DNA of 64,000 nucleotides from Actinomycetota bacterium (GTDB lineage: Bacteria; Actinomycetota; Actinomycetes; S36-B12), in assembly GCA_016717115.1 (NCBI GenBank), contig JADKGE010000006.1:124001-188000 (forward strand), in the 5' to 3' direction. Below, piece by piece: positions 10,461-19,404 of this stretch. Made by a program: the position numbers and the translations under genes. The first letter of the stretch is position 1, and every line of letters starts with the position of its first letter. Under the pieces are notes generated by a model, which saw only the letters and a program-made list of their open reading frames with translations, was not told where the DNA came from and did no database searches.

Positions 10461-10466
10461 CATGGG

Positions 10467-11132
10467 GTGAAGAAGACGCTGATTGCCCTTGCCGCCACCT
10501 CCGCGCTCGTCCTGACCCTCGCCGCGTGCGGGTCTCAGACCGACGAACGGGTCGCCACGACCGACGCCGCGGTGCCGGACGCCTCCATCCCGGCGGCCGC
10601 GAGCAGCGCCGCTCCCGACGCCGCGGCCAGCGAGATGGCTTCAGCCATCGCCTCGGAGATCGCCGCGACCCCGTTCGTCACGGTCGACTGCGTGAGCGGT
10701 CAGGCGATGCCGAATGACACGGCGCCCAACGGCACGACCATCGGCGGGATCACCGCTTCGCTGCAGCCCACTGGCGCCCCAGCGATCACGGTGTCCACCA
10801 CCGAGCAGCCGGCCACCGAGCTGGGCATCGCCGACGTGGAGGAGGGCTCGGGCGCAGAGGTCAAGGCGGGCGACACGCTCACCGTCGACTACTGCGGAGT
10901 GGGCCTGGGCTCGAAGACGCTCTTCGACTCGTCCTGGTCGCGCGGCACCCCGGCGACCTTCGGCCTCGACCAGGTCATCCCCGGTTGGCAGCAGGGCATG
11001 CCCGGCATGAAGGTGGGCGGCACCCGCCTCCTCGTCATCCCCGGCGCACTGGCGTACGGCCAGAGCCCGCCCGAGGGGATCCTCCCGGACGAGACCCTGA
11101 TCTTCGTCGTCCAGCTGCAGAGCATCAACTAG
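10467..11132 (+). CDS. FKBP-type peptidyl-prolyl cis-trans isomerase, lipoprotein
   Basis: A 221-residue exported protein. The N-terminus KKTLIALAATSALVLTLAACGS is a lipoprotein signal with lipobox LAAC (Cys near residue 21). An Ala/Ser/Asp-rich linker follows to about residue 80. The FKBP domain fills the C-terminal part, with VEEGSGAEVKAGDTLTVDYCG, FDSSW, IPGWQQGMPGMKVGGTRLLVIP and the AYGQSPPEGI loop. It probably catalyses prolyl isomerisation of proteins folding outside the membrane. An unlipidated FKBP gene follows directly. This pair between pafA and pafBC is common in actinomycetes. Confidence 0.92.
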   Translation: MKKTLIALAATSALVLTLAACGSQTDERVATTDAAVPDASIPAAASSAAPDAAASEMASAIASEIAATPFVTVDCVSGQAMPNDTAPNGTTIGGITASLQPTGAPAITVSTTEQPATELGIADVEEGSGAEVKAGDTLTVDYCGVGLGSKTLFDSSWSRGTPATFGLDQVIPGWQQGMPGMKVGGTRLLVIPGALAYGQSPPEGILPDETLIFVVQLQSIN

Positions 11133-11189
11133 TCCGCGTCCCGCCCGTCACGTCCTCGCACCACCGCCCATCACGGAGGAGTCGCACGC

Positions 11190-11552
11190 ATGAGCACCAA
11201 GCCGGAGATCGAGTTCATCGAGGGACCCCCGCCGGTCGAGCTCGTCATCACCGACCTCGTGGTGGGCGACGGCGCCGAGGCCGTGGCGGGTGCCACGGTC
11301 GAGGTGCACTACCTCGGCGTCGACTTCGAGACGGGTGAGCAGTTCGACGCCTCCTGGGACCGCGGCGCCTCCATCTCGTTCCCCTTGGCCGGTCTCATCG
11401 CGGGCTGGCAGGAAGGGATTCCTGGCATGCGCGTCGGTGGCCGACGTCAGTTGGTCATCCCGCCGCGGCTGGCCTACGGCGAGGCCGGGGGAGGGCACCG
11501 GCTCTCGGGACGCACCCTGGTGTTCGTGATCGACCTCCTCGACGTGGGATAG
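11190..11552 (+). CDS. FKBP-type peptidyl-prolyl cis-trans isomerase, cytosolic
   Basis: A 120-residue single FKBP domain without a signal peptide. It has DLVVGDGAEAVAGATVEVHYLG, FDASWDRG, IAGWQEGIPGMRVGGRRQLVIPPRLAYGE and the terminal FVIDLLDV strand, matching the minimal FKBP12-like fold and length. A GGAGG ribosome-binding site lies about 10 bases before the ATG. It is a prolyl isomerase, paralogous to the lipoprotein upstream. Confidence 0.94.
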   Translation: MSTKPEIEFIEGPPPVELVITDLVVGDGAEAVAGATVEVHYLGVDFETGEQFDASWDRGASISFPLAGLIAGWQEGIPGMRVGGRRQLVIPPRLAYGEAGGGHRLSGRTLVFVIDLLDVG

Positions 11553-11560
11553 CCGCACCG

Positions 11561-12538
11561 ATGCCCGAACGCATCGACCGCACCGAACGGCTGCTCAACC
11601 TCGTCATCTGCCTGATGGCCACCCAGGCCGCCGTTTCGCGTGCCCAGATCGAACGGCAGATCCCGGGATACGCGCAGGCGGCATCCCCGGGTGCCTTCGA
11701 GCGCATGTTCGAGCGGGACAAGGAGGAGCTTCGCTCGATGGGCATCCCCGTCGAGACGGTGTCCGATCCCAGCGGGGAGGTGCTCGGCTACCGGGTGCCT
11801 CAGGAGTCCTACGCGCTGAGCCCGATCGAGCTCACCCTCGCCGAGCGTGCGGCGATCGCGGTGGCCGCCCAGGTGTGGAGCAGGGCGGCGATCGCGAACG
11901 TGCCCGGCACGGCCCTGCGCAAGCTCGAGACCCTCGACTCCGCCGACGACGAGTGGTCGCCGTCCGACGTGCACGGCACGGTCCAGTTGACGTCGAGCGA
12001 AGCCGCCCTGCTGCCGCTGATGGCCGCCATCCGACAGAACCGCTCCGTCGGGTTCGACTACCGGGCACCCGCCGACGTGCAGTCGACCGCACGCGAGGTG
12101 TCGCCATGGGGACTGAGGTCCTCGCAGGGCCGGTGGTTCCTCATCGGCTACGACCATCATCGCGAAGCCCAGCGCACCTTCCGGCTCTCCCGCATTACCG
12201 GAGCCGTCACCGTCACCGCGAAGCCCCGCCAGCTGCAGCCACCCGAGGGGTTCGACGTCTCCTCCCTCCACCGCGCTGATGACGAGCCGAGCGTCGACGC
12301 CGTCGTGCGGGTGCGGGCCAGCCGGGCGGCCGCGCTGCGCCGCCACGCCACGGTGTCCGCGGCCGACCCGACCGGCGAGGCCGACCTGACCGTCACGGCC
12401 GGTTCTCGCGACGCCCTCGTGTCCCTGGTCTGCGCCGCCGGGGCCGATGCCACGGTGCTGGAGCCGGACGACGTGGTCTCGGACGTCGTCGAAAGCCTTC
12501 GAGCGGTCCTCGCCGCCCATCGGGTCGGTGACGTGTGA
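11561..12538 (+). CDS. pafB: WYL-domain transcriptional regulator PafB
   Basis: A 325-residue protein with an N-terminal winged helix (residues about 1-65, DRTERLLNLVICLMATQAAVSRAQIERQ). The WYL domain carries SPWGLRSSQGRWFLIGYDHHREAQRTFRLSRI, and a WCX C-terminal extension follows. In mycobacteria PafB and PafC form a heterodimer that activates DNA-damage genes independently of LexA/RecA. The gene follows the pup/paf locus and overlaps pafC by 4 bp (GTGA). Confidence 0.92.
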   Translation: MPERIDRTERLLNLVICLMATQAAVSRAQIERQIPGYAQAASPGAFERMFERDKEELRSMGIPVETVSDPSGEVLGYRVPQESYALSPIELTLAERAAIAVAAQVWSRAAIANVPGTALRKLETLDSADDEWSPSDVHGTVQLTSSEAALLPLMAAIRQNRSVGFDYRAPADVQSTAREVSPWGLRSSQGRWFLIGYDHHREAQRTFRLSRITGAVTVTAKPRQLQPPEGFDVSSLHRADDEPSVDAVVRVRASRAAALRRHATVSAADPTGEADLTVTAGSRDALVSLVCAAGADATVLEPDDVVSDVVESLRAVLAAHRVGDV

Positions 12539-13497
12539 GCGCCAGTGCCCGGCTACCGCGCCTCCTCGCGCTCGTGCCGTGGCTCATGGCCCATGACGGC
12601 GTCACCCTCGCGGAGTGCGCGCGTCACTTCGACATCAGCGAGCAGCAGCTCGAGCACGACCTGTGGCTCCTCGTCGTGTGCGGGCTGCCCGGCTACGGAC
12701 CCGACCAGCTCGTCGACATCCAGTTCTGGGACGACGGCCGCATCCACGTCATCGACCCCCAGACCCTCGGCCGGCCCCTGCGCCTGACGAGCGAGGAGGC
12801 CACCACGTTGCTCATCGCGCTGCGCATGCTCGCCCAGCTGCCCGGCGTCGAGGATCGAGACGCGGTCCTCTCGGCGGCCGCCAAGCTCGAGGACGTGGCC
12901 AGCGCGCGGGGCACCGCCCGGTACGTCGCGATCGACGTCGCCGTTCCGGACACGGTCCGGGAGGCCGTCGACGCCTCCCTCGCCCAGCACCGTGAGCTGA
13001 CGATCACCTACGCCGCGGCCACCCGGGACGAGGTCACCTCGCGCACGGTCCGGCCCAAGCGGCTGCTGTCCGTCGACGGCGTGAACTACCTGGAGGCGTA
13101 CTGCCTCAGCGCCGAGGCTCTCCGCACCTTCCGGCTCGATCGGATCATGGCGTCCGAGCTCGGCGGTCCGTTCGTCCAGGAGCCCGACTCCATCGCGGAC
13201 GTCCAGGCTCCCGCGGCCTCGGGCGACCTGCCCACCCCTCCCACGCGCACGGCGACCCTCCTGCTCGAGCCCGAGGCCCGGTGGATCGCGGACGTCCACC
13301 ACGCCGTCCCGCTCGGCGAACCGGACAACCACGGATGCCTCCGGGTCCAGCTGCCCCTGCACTCGCTCGAGTGGGGGGTCCGCCTCGTGCTGTCCCTGCG
13401 GGGCGGCGCGAGGGTCCTCGAACCGGCGGAGCTGGTCTCGGCCGTGGCAGATGCAGCCGAGGCGGCGCTGGCGGCGTACCCTGACCGCGTAGGGTAA
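12535..13497 (+). CDS. pafC: WYL-domain transcriptional regulator PafC
   Basis: A 320-residue partner of PafB with the same plan: helix-turn-helix in residues 1-70 (PRLLALVPWLMAHDGVTLAECARHFDIS), a WYL domain (TVRPKRLLSVDGVNYLEAYCLSAEALRTFRLDRI) and a WCX domain. The start is GTG, overlapping the pafB stop. By homology it is half of the PafBC DNA-damage activator. No DNA-binding target can be inferred from this window alone. Confidence 0.92.
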   Translation: MSASARLPRLLALVPWLMAHDGVTLAECARHFDISEQQLEHDLWLLVVCGLPGYGPDQLVDIQFWDDGRIHVIDPQTLGRPLRLTSEEATTLLIALRMLAQLPGVEDRDAVLSAAAKLEDVASARGTARYVAIDVAVPDTVREAVDASLAQHRELTITYAAATRDEVTSRTVRPKRLLSVDGVNYLEAYCLSAEALRTFRLDRIMASELGGPFVQEPDSIADVQAPAASGDLPTPPTRTATLLLEPEARWIADVHHAVPLGEPDNHGCLRVQLPLHSLEWGVRLVLSLRGGARVLEPAELVSAVADAAEAALAAYPDRVG

Positions 13498-13568
13498 GTC
13501 GATCCGCGGGAGGGCTGCTCGCCCTCCGGCCGTCCGCCCAGTGTCCGCTGTCTGTCGAAGGAGAACCC

Positions 13569-13832
13569 ATGACGTTGCCCAGAGGCTGGGAGCTCATCCT
13601 CATCGTGGTGGTCATCGTCCTGCTGTTCGGCGCCAAGCGCATGCCCGACGCGGCCCGCAGTGTCGGACGCTCGCTGCGCATCTTCAAGGCCGAGACCAAG
13701 GGCCTCGCCGACGACGACGCGAAGCCGGAGAGCCTGACGGCAGGCGACGGCGACTCGGCAGCCGCGCCGGCTCCCGTCCAGTCCACCCCTCCGGTGAAGG
13801 ACACCCCGGCTCAGGAGCGGACCGAGGGCTGA
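13569..13832 (+). CDS. tatA: Twin-arginine translocase subunit TatA
   Basis: An 87-residue protein with one N-terminal membrane helix (WELILIVVVIVLLFGAKRMP), the FG hinge and an amphipathic helix (ARSVGRSLRIFKAETKG), then an acidic soluble tail. This is the TatA/E plan. It oligomerises to form the protein-conducting unit for folded proteins. A GAAGGAG ribosome-binding site precedes the ATG. The tatC gene follows 19 bp downstream; tatB is not in the window. Confidence 0.94.
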   Translation: MTLPRGWELILIVVVIVLLFGAKRMPDAARSVGRSLRIFKAETKGLADDDAKPESLTAGDGDSAAAPAPVQSTPPVKDTPAQERTEG

Positions 13833-13851
13833 GCGCCGCTCCACAGTCCCC

Positions 13852-14754
13852 ATGGCCATCAAGGAGAAGGGCGCCGAGCGTGCCGCGGCGATGCCGCTGA
13901 CGGAGCACCTTCGCGAGCTGCGTTCTCGCCTGGTGAAGTCCGGCATCGCCATCATGCTCGGCATGGTCGTCGGCTGGATCTACTACGACCAGTTGTTCGC
14001 CTGGCTCAGCGCCCCGTTCGACGCCGTCGTCGAGCAGGCCCGCACGCAGGGACGGGTCGTCATCCTCGCCCTCACGGGCGTCGCCGACCCGTTCGTCCTG
14101 CAGATGCAGGTGGCCGCGGTCGCCGGCCTCATCCTCGCCTCACCGATCTGGCTCTACCAGCTGTGGCGGTTCATCACTCCCGGCCTGCACCGCAACGAGC
14201 GGCGCTGGGCAGTCGGCTTCGTCGCCGTGGCCGTGCCACTCTTCGGCGCAGGCGTCATGCTGGCCTACCTCCTGCTGCCCTACGGGCTGCAGATCCTCTT
14301 CGGGTTCACCCCCGACGGCGTGGAGAACATCGTCGCGGTCGATCGGTACCTGTCCTTCTTCCTGCGCATGATGCTGGTCTTCGGCATCGGGTTCCTCGTG
14401 CCGCTCATCCTCGTCCTCCTCAACTTCGCCGGCGTCCTGCCCGGTCGCCGGCTGCTCAGCTGGTGGCGATGGATCATCATCTGCGTGCTGCTGTTCGCCG
14501 CCGTGGCGACGCCGACGGGCGACCCGATCAACCTGGCACTCCTGGCCGGCCCGATCCTGCTCCTCGTGATGCTCGCCGTGGCCGTCGCCCTGCTGAACGA
14601 CCGACGACGGGCCCGGCGCCGGACGGCGACGGAGCCCGACTACGCCGACTACGCGGACGACGAGACATCCCCGCTCGATGTCCGGCCGTCGCCGATCGAC
14701 GACGATCCCTCACCTGACGACGATCACCCGTCGTCCCTCGACGAGACCCGCTGA
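13852..14754 (+). CDS. tatC: Twin-arginine translocase subunit TatC
   Basis: A 300-residue polytopic protein with six predicted membrane helices. The N-terminal signature MPLTEHLRELRSRLVKSG contains the conserved HLxELR motif that binds twin-arginine signals, and PLYQLWRFITPGLHRNERR carries the first periplasmic/cytoplasmic loop motif. It forms the signal-recognition core with TatA. The C-terminal about 50 residues are a hydrophilic Asp/Ser/Pro-rich tail. Confidence 0.95.
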   Translation: MAIKEKGAERAAAMPLTEHLRELRSRLVKSGIAIMLGMVVGWIYYDQLFAWLSAPFDAVVEQARTQGRVVILALTGVADPFVLQMQVAAVAGLILASPIWLYQLWRFITPGLHRNERRWAVGFVAVAVPLFGAGVMLAYLLLPYGLQILFGFTPDGVENIVAVDRYLSFFLRMMLVFGIGFLVPLILVLLNFAGVLPGRRLLSWWRWIIICVLLFAAVATPTGDPINLALLAGPILLLVMLAVAVALLNDRRRARRRTATEPDYADYADDETSPLDVRPSPIDDDPSPDDDHPSSLDETR

Positions 14755-14755
14755 C

Positions 14756-15658
14756 GTGGCCGAAGGCGAGGTCTGGGTCATCGCGAACCCGAAGGCAGGC
14801 GGTGGCCGAGGCTCCCGCCATGCGAGCGTCGCGACGCGCGCACTGCACGACGCGCGGATTCCGTCCCGCCTGGTCCATCCGTCGTCGGTCCAGGCGACGG
14901 TGTCCGTGGCCCGTGAGGCGGTGGCATCCGGAGCACGGGCCGTGGTCGCGTGCGGCGGTGACGGCACGGTGCACGGCGTCGTGCAGGCGCTGGCCCGCAC
15001 CTCCGTCCCGCTGGGCGTCGTGGCGGGCGGGTCCGGGGACGACATCGCCACGGCCCTCGGCTTCCCCAGTGGCGACGCCGACGAGTGCGCCGCGGCCCTG
15101 CTGCGCGGGGTGAGGGCGGGCGAGCCCCGGCAGCTGGACCTCGGCGTCGTGCGGACCGCCGACGGCGTCACCGAGTACTTCCTCGGGGTCCTGTCCACGG
15201 GCTTCGACTCGTCGGTCAACGAGCGTGCCAACTCGATGAGCAGGCTCGGCAAGCAGCGCTACAACATCGCCATCGTGCGTGAGCTGGCGTCGTTCCGTCC
15301 CGTCGACTACGACGTGACGATGGATGATCGGCGCATCGAGGGCCCGGGGATGCTCGTGTCGGTCGGCAACACCTCCAGCTACGGCGGTGGCATGCGCCTG
15401 TGCCCGGACGCGGTTCCCGACGACGGGGAGCTCGACGTGACGTGGCTCAGCGCCGTCTCGACCCTCACGTTCCTTCGCGTCTTCCCCTCCGTGTTCTCCG
15501 GTGAGCACGTTCGACACCCCGCGGTCAGCACCTACCGGGCGCGTCGCCTCGAGATCTCCGCACCGGGGCAGATCGCCTACGCCGACGGCGAACGCATCGG
15601 CCCCCTGCCGGTGACCATCGAGATCGAGCCCGGCGCCCTGTGCGTGCTGTCCTGCTGA
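14756..15658 (+). CDS. Diacylglycerol/lipid kinase family protein
   Basis: A 300-residue member of the DAGKc family (DgkB/YegS type). It has the N-terminal strand-loop VWVIANPKAGGGRG, the catalytic-domain signature VACGGDGTVHGVVQAL and the glycine-rich VVAGGSGDDIATALG. The C-terminal beta domain includes SVGNTSSYGGGMRLCPDA. It probably phosphorylates diacylglycerol or a related lipid at the membrane with ATP. I place the start at the GTG two bases after the tatC stop, where homology begins. Confidence 0.9.
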   Translation: MAEGEVWVIANPKAGGGRGSRHASVATRALHDARIPSRLVHPSSVQATVSVAREAVASGARAVVACGGDGTVHGVVQALARTSVPLGVVAGGSGDDIATALGFPSGDADECAAALLRGVRAGEPRQLDLGVVRTADGVTEYFLGVLSTGFDSSVNERANSMSRLGKQRYNIAIVRELASFRPVDYDVTMDDRRIEGPGMLVSVGNTSSYGGGMRLCPDAVPDDGELDVTWLSAVSTLTFLRVFPSVFSGEHVRHPAVSTYRARRLEISAPGQIAYADGERIGPLPVTIEIEPGALCVLSC

Positions 15659-15674
15659 CCGGGCGCCCAGGTCG

Positions 15675-15680
15675 TAGCCT
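15675..15680 (+). promoter_or_regulatory. Probable leaderless -10 hexamer of helY
   Basis: TAGCCT ends 6 nt before the ATG at 15687, in the 28-bp gap after the lipid kinase gene. Confidence 0.5.
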
Positions 15681-15686
15681 GTTGGC

Positions 15687-18422
15687 ATGCCCAGTCCCGC
15701 CGAGCGATACGCAGCGGCCGTGACCCGGGCGCAGGTCGAGCGCTCAGAAGTGGGCGCCTTCGCGGCCGGGTACGTCTTCGGCCTCGACGACTTCCAGGTG
15801 CGCGCCTGCCAGGCGCTGGAGTCGGGCCTCGGCGTGCTGGTGGCAGCGCCCACGGGGTCCGGCAAGACCGTTGTCGGCGAGTTCGCCATCCACCTCGCCC
15901 TGTCCGAGGGCCGCAAGTGCTTCTACACGACGCCGATCAAGGCGCTGTCCAACCAGAAGTACAACGACCTCGTCGCCAGGCACGGTGCCGCGAGCGTCGG
16001 GCTGCTCACCGGCGACAACAGCATCAACGGCGAGGCTCCGATCGTGGTGATGACCACGGAGGTGCTGCGCAACATGCTCTACGCGGGCTCCTCGACGCTC
16101 GGGAGCCTGGGATACGTCGTCATGGACGAGGTGCACTACCTCGCCGACCGCTTCCGCGGCGCCGTGTGGGAGGAGGTGATCATCCATCTCCCGGAGTCCG
16201 TCACCGTGGTCGCGCTGTCCGCCACGGTGAGCAACGCGGAGGAGTTCGGCGCGTGGCTCGCCACCGTTCGAGGACAGACGGCCATCGTGGTGGAGGAGCA
16301 CCGACCGGTGCCGCTGTGGCAGCACGTCATGGCCGGCCCCCGGATGTACGACCTGTTCATCGACGACGACCAGAACATCGTCAACCCCGACCTGGTGCGA
16401 CTGGCCCGCGAGGAGGACCGTAACGACGGTGGCCGCGCCGGCCGCGGCCGCGGACCGAGGGACCGTCAACGGGGCCGCGGACCCAAGACCCCATGGCGCA
16501 GCGAGGTGGTGGAGCGGCTCGAGCGGGATGGCCTGCTGCCGGCGATCTACTTCCTGTTCAGCCGGGCCGGCTGCGACGAGGCCGTGCGCCAGTGCCTGCA
16601 CGCCGGCCTGCGCCTGACGTCGACGGACGAGCGCCGCCACATCCGGGCCACGGCGCTGGCCGCCACGATGGAACTGCCGGACGAGGACCTCGCCGCCCTC
16701 GGCTTCGATGAGTGGCTCGAGGCACTCGAGCGCGGCCTTGCCGCGCATCACGCCGGGCTCCTGCCCGTTTTCAAGGAGATCGTCGAGAACCTGTTCCAGC
16801 TCGGGATGATCAAGGTCGTCTTCGCGACGGAGACCCTCGCGCTCGGCATCAACATGCCGGCCAAGTCCGTCGTCCTCGAGCGCCTGGTCAAGTGGAATGG
16901 CGAAACGCACGTCGATTTGACGCCTGGCGAGTACACCCAGCTGACCGGGCGAGCTGGCCGCCGCGGCATCGACGTCGAGGGACACGCCGTCGTGCTGTGG
17001 CAGCCGGGACTCGACCCGAGGTCGCTGGCCGGCCTTGCGTCGACGCGCACCTACCCGTTGCGGTCCTCCTTCCAGCCCTCGTACAACATGGCCGTCAATC
17101 TCGTGTCCCGCATGGGCCGGCACGCCGCCCGGGAGGTCCTGGAGACGTCGTTCGCGCAGTTCCAGGCCGACCGGTCCGTCGTCGGCCTCGCCACGGAGCT
17201 GCGCCGGGTCGAGGAGGCCCGCGACGGGTACCGGCAGGCGATGTCCTGCCACCTGGGCGACTTCTGGGAGTACGCCGAGCTGCGGGAGTCGCTGTCCCGC
17301 CGGGAAAAGGACATCAACCGCCGGGCCGCGGCCGAACGGCGCGATGCCGCGGAGGAGTCCTGGCTCGCCCTGCGACAGGGGGACATCTTCCTCATCGCCA
17401 CCGGGCGGCGGGCCGGGCCGGCCGTGGTGCTCGACAGCAGACGGCACCGCGGCCCACGTGAGGCGAATCGGCCCATGGTGCTCACGGGCGACGGGCAGGT
17501 GCGGCGCATGTCCGTCGCCGACACCAGCCAGCCGGTCGAGGCGTTCACCCGTATCGATGTCCCGAAGGGATTCGTGGCGAAGGATGCCCGGGCCCGCCGC
17601 GATCTCGTCGCCGCCCTTCGGGCCGCGGTGGCCGACATCCCGCATGACGCCCGCCGGCGGCGCGCCTCCACAGCCGACGACGAGCAGATCCAGCAGATGC
17701 GCGCGGCGCTGCGGCAGCACCCGTGCCACGGCTGCTCCGACCGCGAGGTGCATGCCCGATGGGCGGAGCGCTACCACCGGGCCGCTCGGCAGATCCACGA
17801 CATCGAGCGCAAGGTCGAGGGGCGCACCAACTCCATCGCCAAGCGGTTCGACCATGTCTGCGAGGTGCTCACCGACCTGGGGTACCTCACCTCGTCCGGC
17901 GATGCGGCACAGGTCACCGACTCCGGGCGCATGCTCATGCGGCTGTACACGGAGTCCGACCTCATGGCCGCCCAGTCGCTGCTCGACGGCGACTGGTCGG
18001 CGCTCACGCCGGCCGAACTGGCCGCTGTGTGCTCCGCCGTCGTGTACGAGTCGCGACGCCCCGACGACGAGGCCACGCCCGCAACGCCGACCGCGGCGGT
18101 GCGCCTCGCCGTCGAGCGCTTGGGCCAGTTGTGGGCGGAGCTGCACGAGTTGGAGTCCCGGCATCGCCTGGACATCATCCGCAAGCCCGACGCCGGTCTC
18201 GTGGACGCCACCTACCGATGGGCGCGCGGCGCCAACCTGCTGCAGGTCCTGACGCACAGCGACATCACGGCCGGCGACTTCGTGCGATGGACGCGGCAGG
18301 TGATCGACCTCCTCGGGCAGATCGCCCAGGCGCTGGATCCCGACGACCCCCTTCGCGCCGTGGCCCACGAGGCCGCCGACCTGGTGAACCGCGGGGTCGT
18401 GGCGTACTCGTCAGCGGTCTGA
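15687..18422 (+). CDS. helY: Ski2/Mtr4-like DExH RNA helicase HelY
   Basis: A 911-residue superfamily 2 helicase. Motif I is AAPTGSGKTVVGEFA (near residue 52), motif II is VMDEVHYLAD, motif III is ALSATVSN and motif VI is QLTGRAGRRGID. Between the RecA domains is a basic insert rich in Gly and Arg (about residues 245-270). The C-terminal third is the helical DSHCT domain. This is the architecture of mycobacterial HelY (Rv2092c). It is probably an ATP-dependent 3'-5' RNA helicase in RNA turnover. The last 12 bp overlap the convergent exonuclease gene. Confidence 0.94.
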   Translation: MPSPAERYAAAVTRAQVERSEVGAFAAGYVFGLDDFQVRACQALESGLGVLVAAPTGSGKTVVGEFAIHLALSEGRKCFYTTPIKALSNQKYNDLVARHGAASVGLLTGDNSINGEAPIVVMTTEVLRNMLYAGSSTLGSLGYVVMDEVHYLADRFRGAVWEEVIIHLPESVTVVALSATVSNAEEFGAWLATVRGQTAIVVEEHRPVPLWQHVMAGPRMYDLFIDDDQNIVNPDLVRLAREEDRNDGGRAGRGRGPRDRQRGRGPKTPWRSEVVERLERDGLLPAIYFLFSRAGCDEAVRQCLHAGLRLTSTDERRHIRATALAATMELPDEDLAALGFDEWLEALERGLAAHHAGLLPVFKEIVENLFQLGMIKVVFATETLALGINMPAKSVVLERLVKWNGETHVDLTPGEYTQLTGRAGRRGIDVEGHAVVLWQPGLDPRSLAGLASTRTYPLRSSFQPSYNMAVNLVSRMGRHAAREVLETSFAQFQADRSVVGLATELRRVEEARDGYRQAMSCHLGDFWEYAELRESLSRREKDINRRAAAERRDAAEESWLALRQGDIFLIATGRRAGPAVVLDSRRHRGPREANRPMVLTGDGQVRRMSVADTSQPVEAFTRIDVPKGFVAKDARARRDLVAALRAAVADIPHDARRRRASTADDEQIQQMRAALRQHPCHGCSDREVHARWAERYHRAARQIHDIERKVEGRTNSIAKRFDHVCEVLTDLGYLTSSGDAAQVTDSGRMLMRLYTESDLMAAQSLLDGDWSALTPAELAAVCSAVVYESRRPDDEATPATPTAAVRLAVERLGQLWAELHELESRHRLDIIRKPDAGLVDATYRWARGANLLQVLTHSDITAGDFVRWTRQVIDLLGQIAQALDPDDPLRAVAHEAADLVNRGVVAYSSAV

Positions 18423-19349
18423 GCCGCCCCCCGACGCCCGTGCCAGCGCGCCCATCAGCGCCTCCACCTGGCGCTGAACGCCCCACTCCTCTGCGAGCTC
18501 GGCCAGTCGCGTGGAGTCGCGCTCGCCGCCCCCGGCGGGCAGCACGTCGAGGGTGTCGACCGCGGTCGACACGACTCGCGCGGCCCTGATGGGATCGGCG
18601 TGACCCAGCAGCGCCGCGGCGAGGCGCGGGGTCATCGGGCGAGCGGACGGGTTCTGCTCGGCGGCCAGCAGGATGGCCTCGACGTCGCCGAACGCGCTGA
18701 CCAGGATGGCCGCGGTCTTGGCACCTATGCCAGGGACACCGGGGAGCCCGTCCGAGGGGTCGCCTCGCAGGACGGCCAGGTCCACGTAGCGGGCGGGCGC
18801 GACGGCGAATCGCTCGAGCACCCCCGCCTCGTCCAGCAAGGGCCACTTGTCCATTCCGCCGTTGACGGTGAGGAGCAGACGAGTGCCTGGGGCGACCACC
18901 TGGACGAGGTCGCGGTCACCCGACACCACGACGACTGGCCGCGACTCCTGCGCCGCCACCGAGGCGATGACGTCGTCAGCCTCGAATCCCGCTCGTCCCA
19001 ACGGAGCCAGCCCTGCCGCACGAAGCAGCCCGGCGATAGCCTCCGCCTGCGCTCCCAACGACTCGGGCTCGGCCTCCGCCGTCGGATCGTCGCCGACGGC
19101 CACCCGCTGGGCCTTGTAGGTCGGAACCAGGTCGACGCGCCGCTGCGGCCGCCAGTCGTCGTCCCAGCACGGGACGACACGATTCGGCGCATGCTCGTCG
19201 ACGAGCCGGGTGACGGTGGACAGGAAGCCCCGGACGGCATTGTGGGGACGGCCGTCGGGTGCGGTCATCGACTCAGGCAGGGCGTGGAAGGACCGGTAGT
19301 ACAGCGACGCGGAGTCGAGCAGGAGGACGGGTCCGGCATGCTCTGGCAT
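18411..19349 (-). CDS. 5'-3' exonuclease (DNA polymerase I N-terminal-like)
   Basis: A 312-residue stand-alone 5' nuclease. It starts PVLLLDSASLYYRSFHALP (first metal-binding Asp). AGFEADDVIASVA and VVSGDRDLVQVV carry further metal-ligand acidic residues, and GDPSDGLPGVPGIGAKTAA is the helix-three-turn-helix DNA-binding motif. It resembles mycobacterial Rv2090. The frame extends 51 codons upstream, but the ATG at 19349 gives the homologous N-terminus. Likely roles are flap or RNA-primer removal. Confidence 0.92.
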   Translation of the reverse strand: MPEHAGPVLLLDSASLYYRSFHALPESMTAPDGRPHNAVRGFLSTVTRLVDEHAPNRVVPCWDDDWRPQRRVDLVPTYKAQRVAVGDDPTAEAEPESLGAQAEAIAGLLRAAGLAPLGRAGFEADDVIASVAAQESRPVVVVSGDRDLVQVVAPGTRLLLTVNGGMDKWPLLDEAGVLERFAVAPARYVDLAVLRGDPSDGLPGVPGIGAKTAAILVSAFGDVEAILLAAEQNPSARPMTPRLAAALLGHADPIRAARVVSTAVDTLDVLPAGGGERDSTRLAELAEEWGVQRQVEALMGALARASGGGSDR

Positions 19350-19392
19350 GGCCGCAGTGTGCCAGAGGAACCGCGCCTCGTGGGGCACGGCA

Positions 19393-19398
19393 TAGACT
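19393..19398 (+). promoter_or_regulatory. Probable leaderless -10 hexamer of the M24 peptidase gene
   Basis: TAGACT ends 6 nt before the ATG at 19405 and favours that start over the in-frame ATG at 19420. Confidence 0.5.
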
Positions 19399-19404
19399 CG
19401 AACG

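Noticed and set aside
15744..18368. 874-codon open frame antisense to helY
   Set aside because: The complete HelY protein is on the plus strand; the antisense product has no domain and a composition typical of antisense translation.
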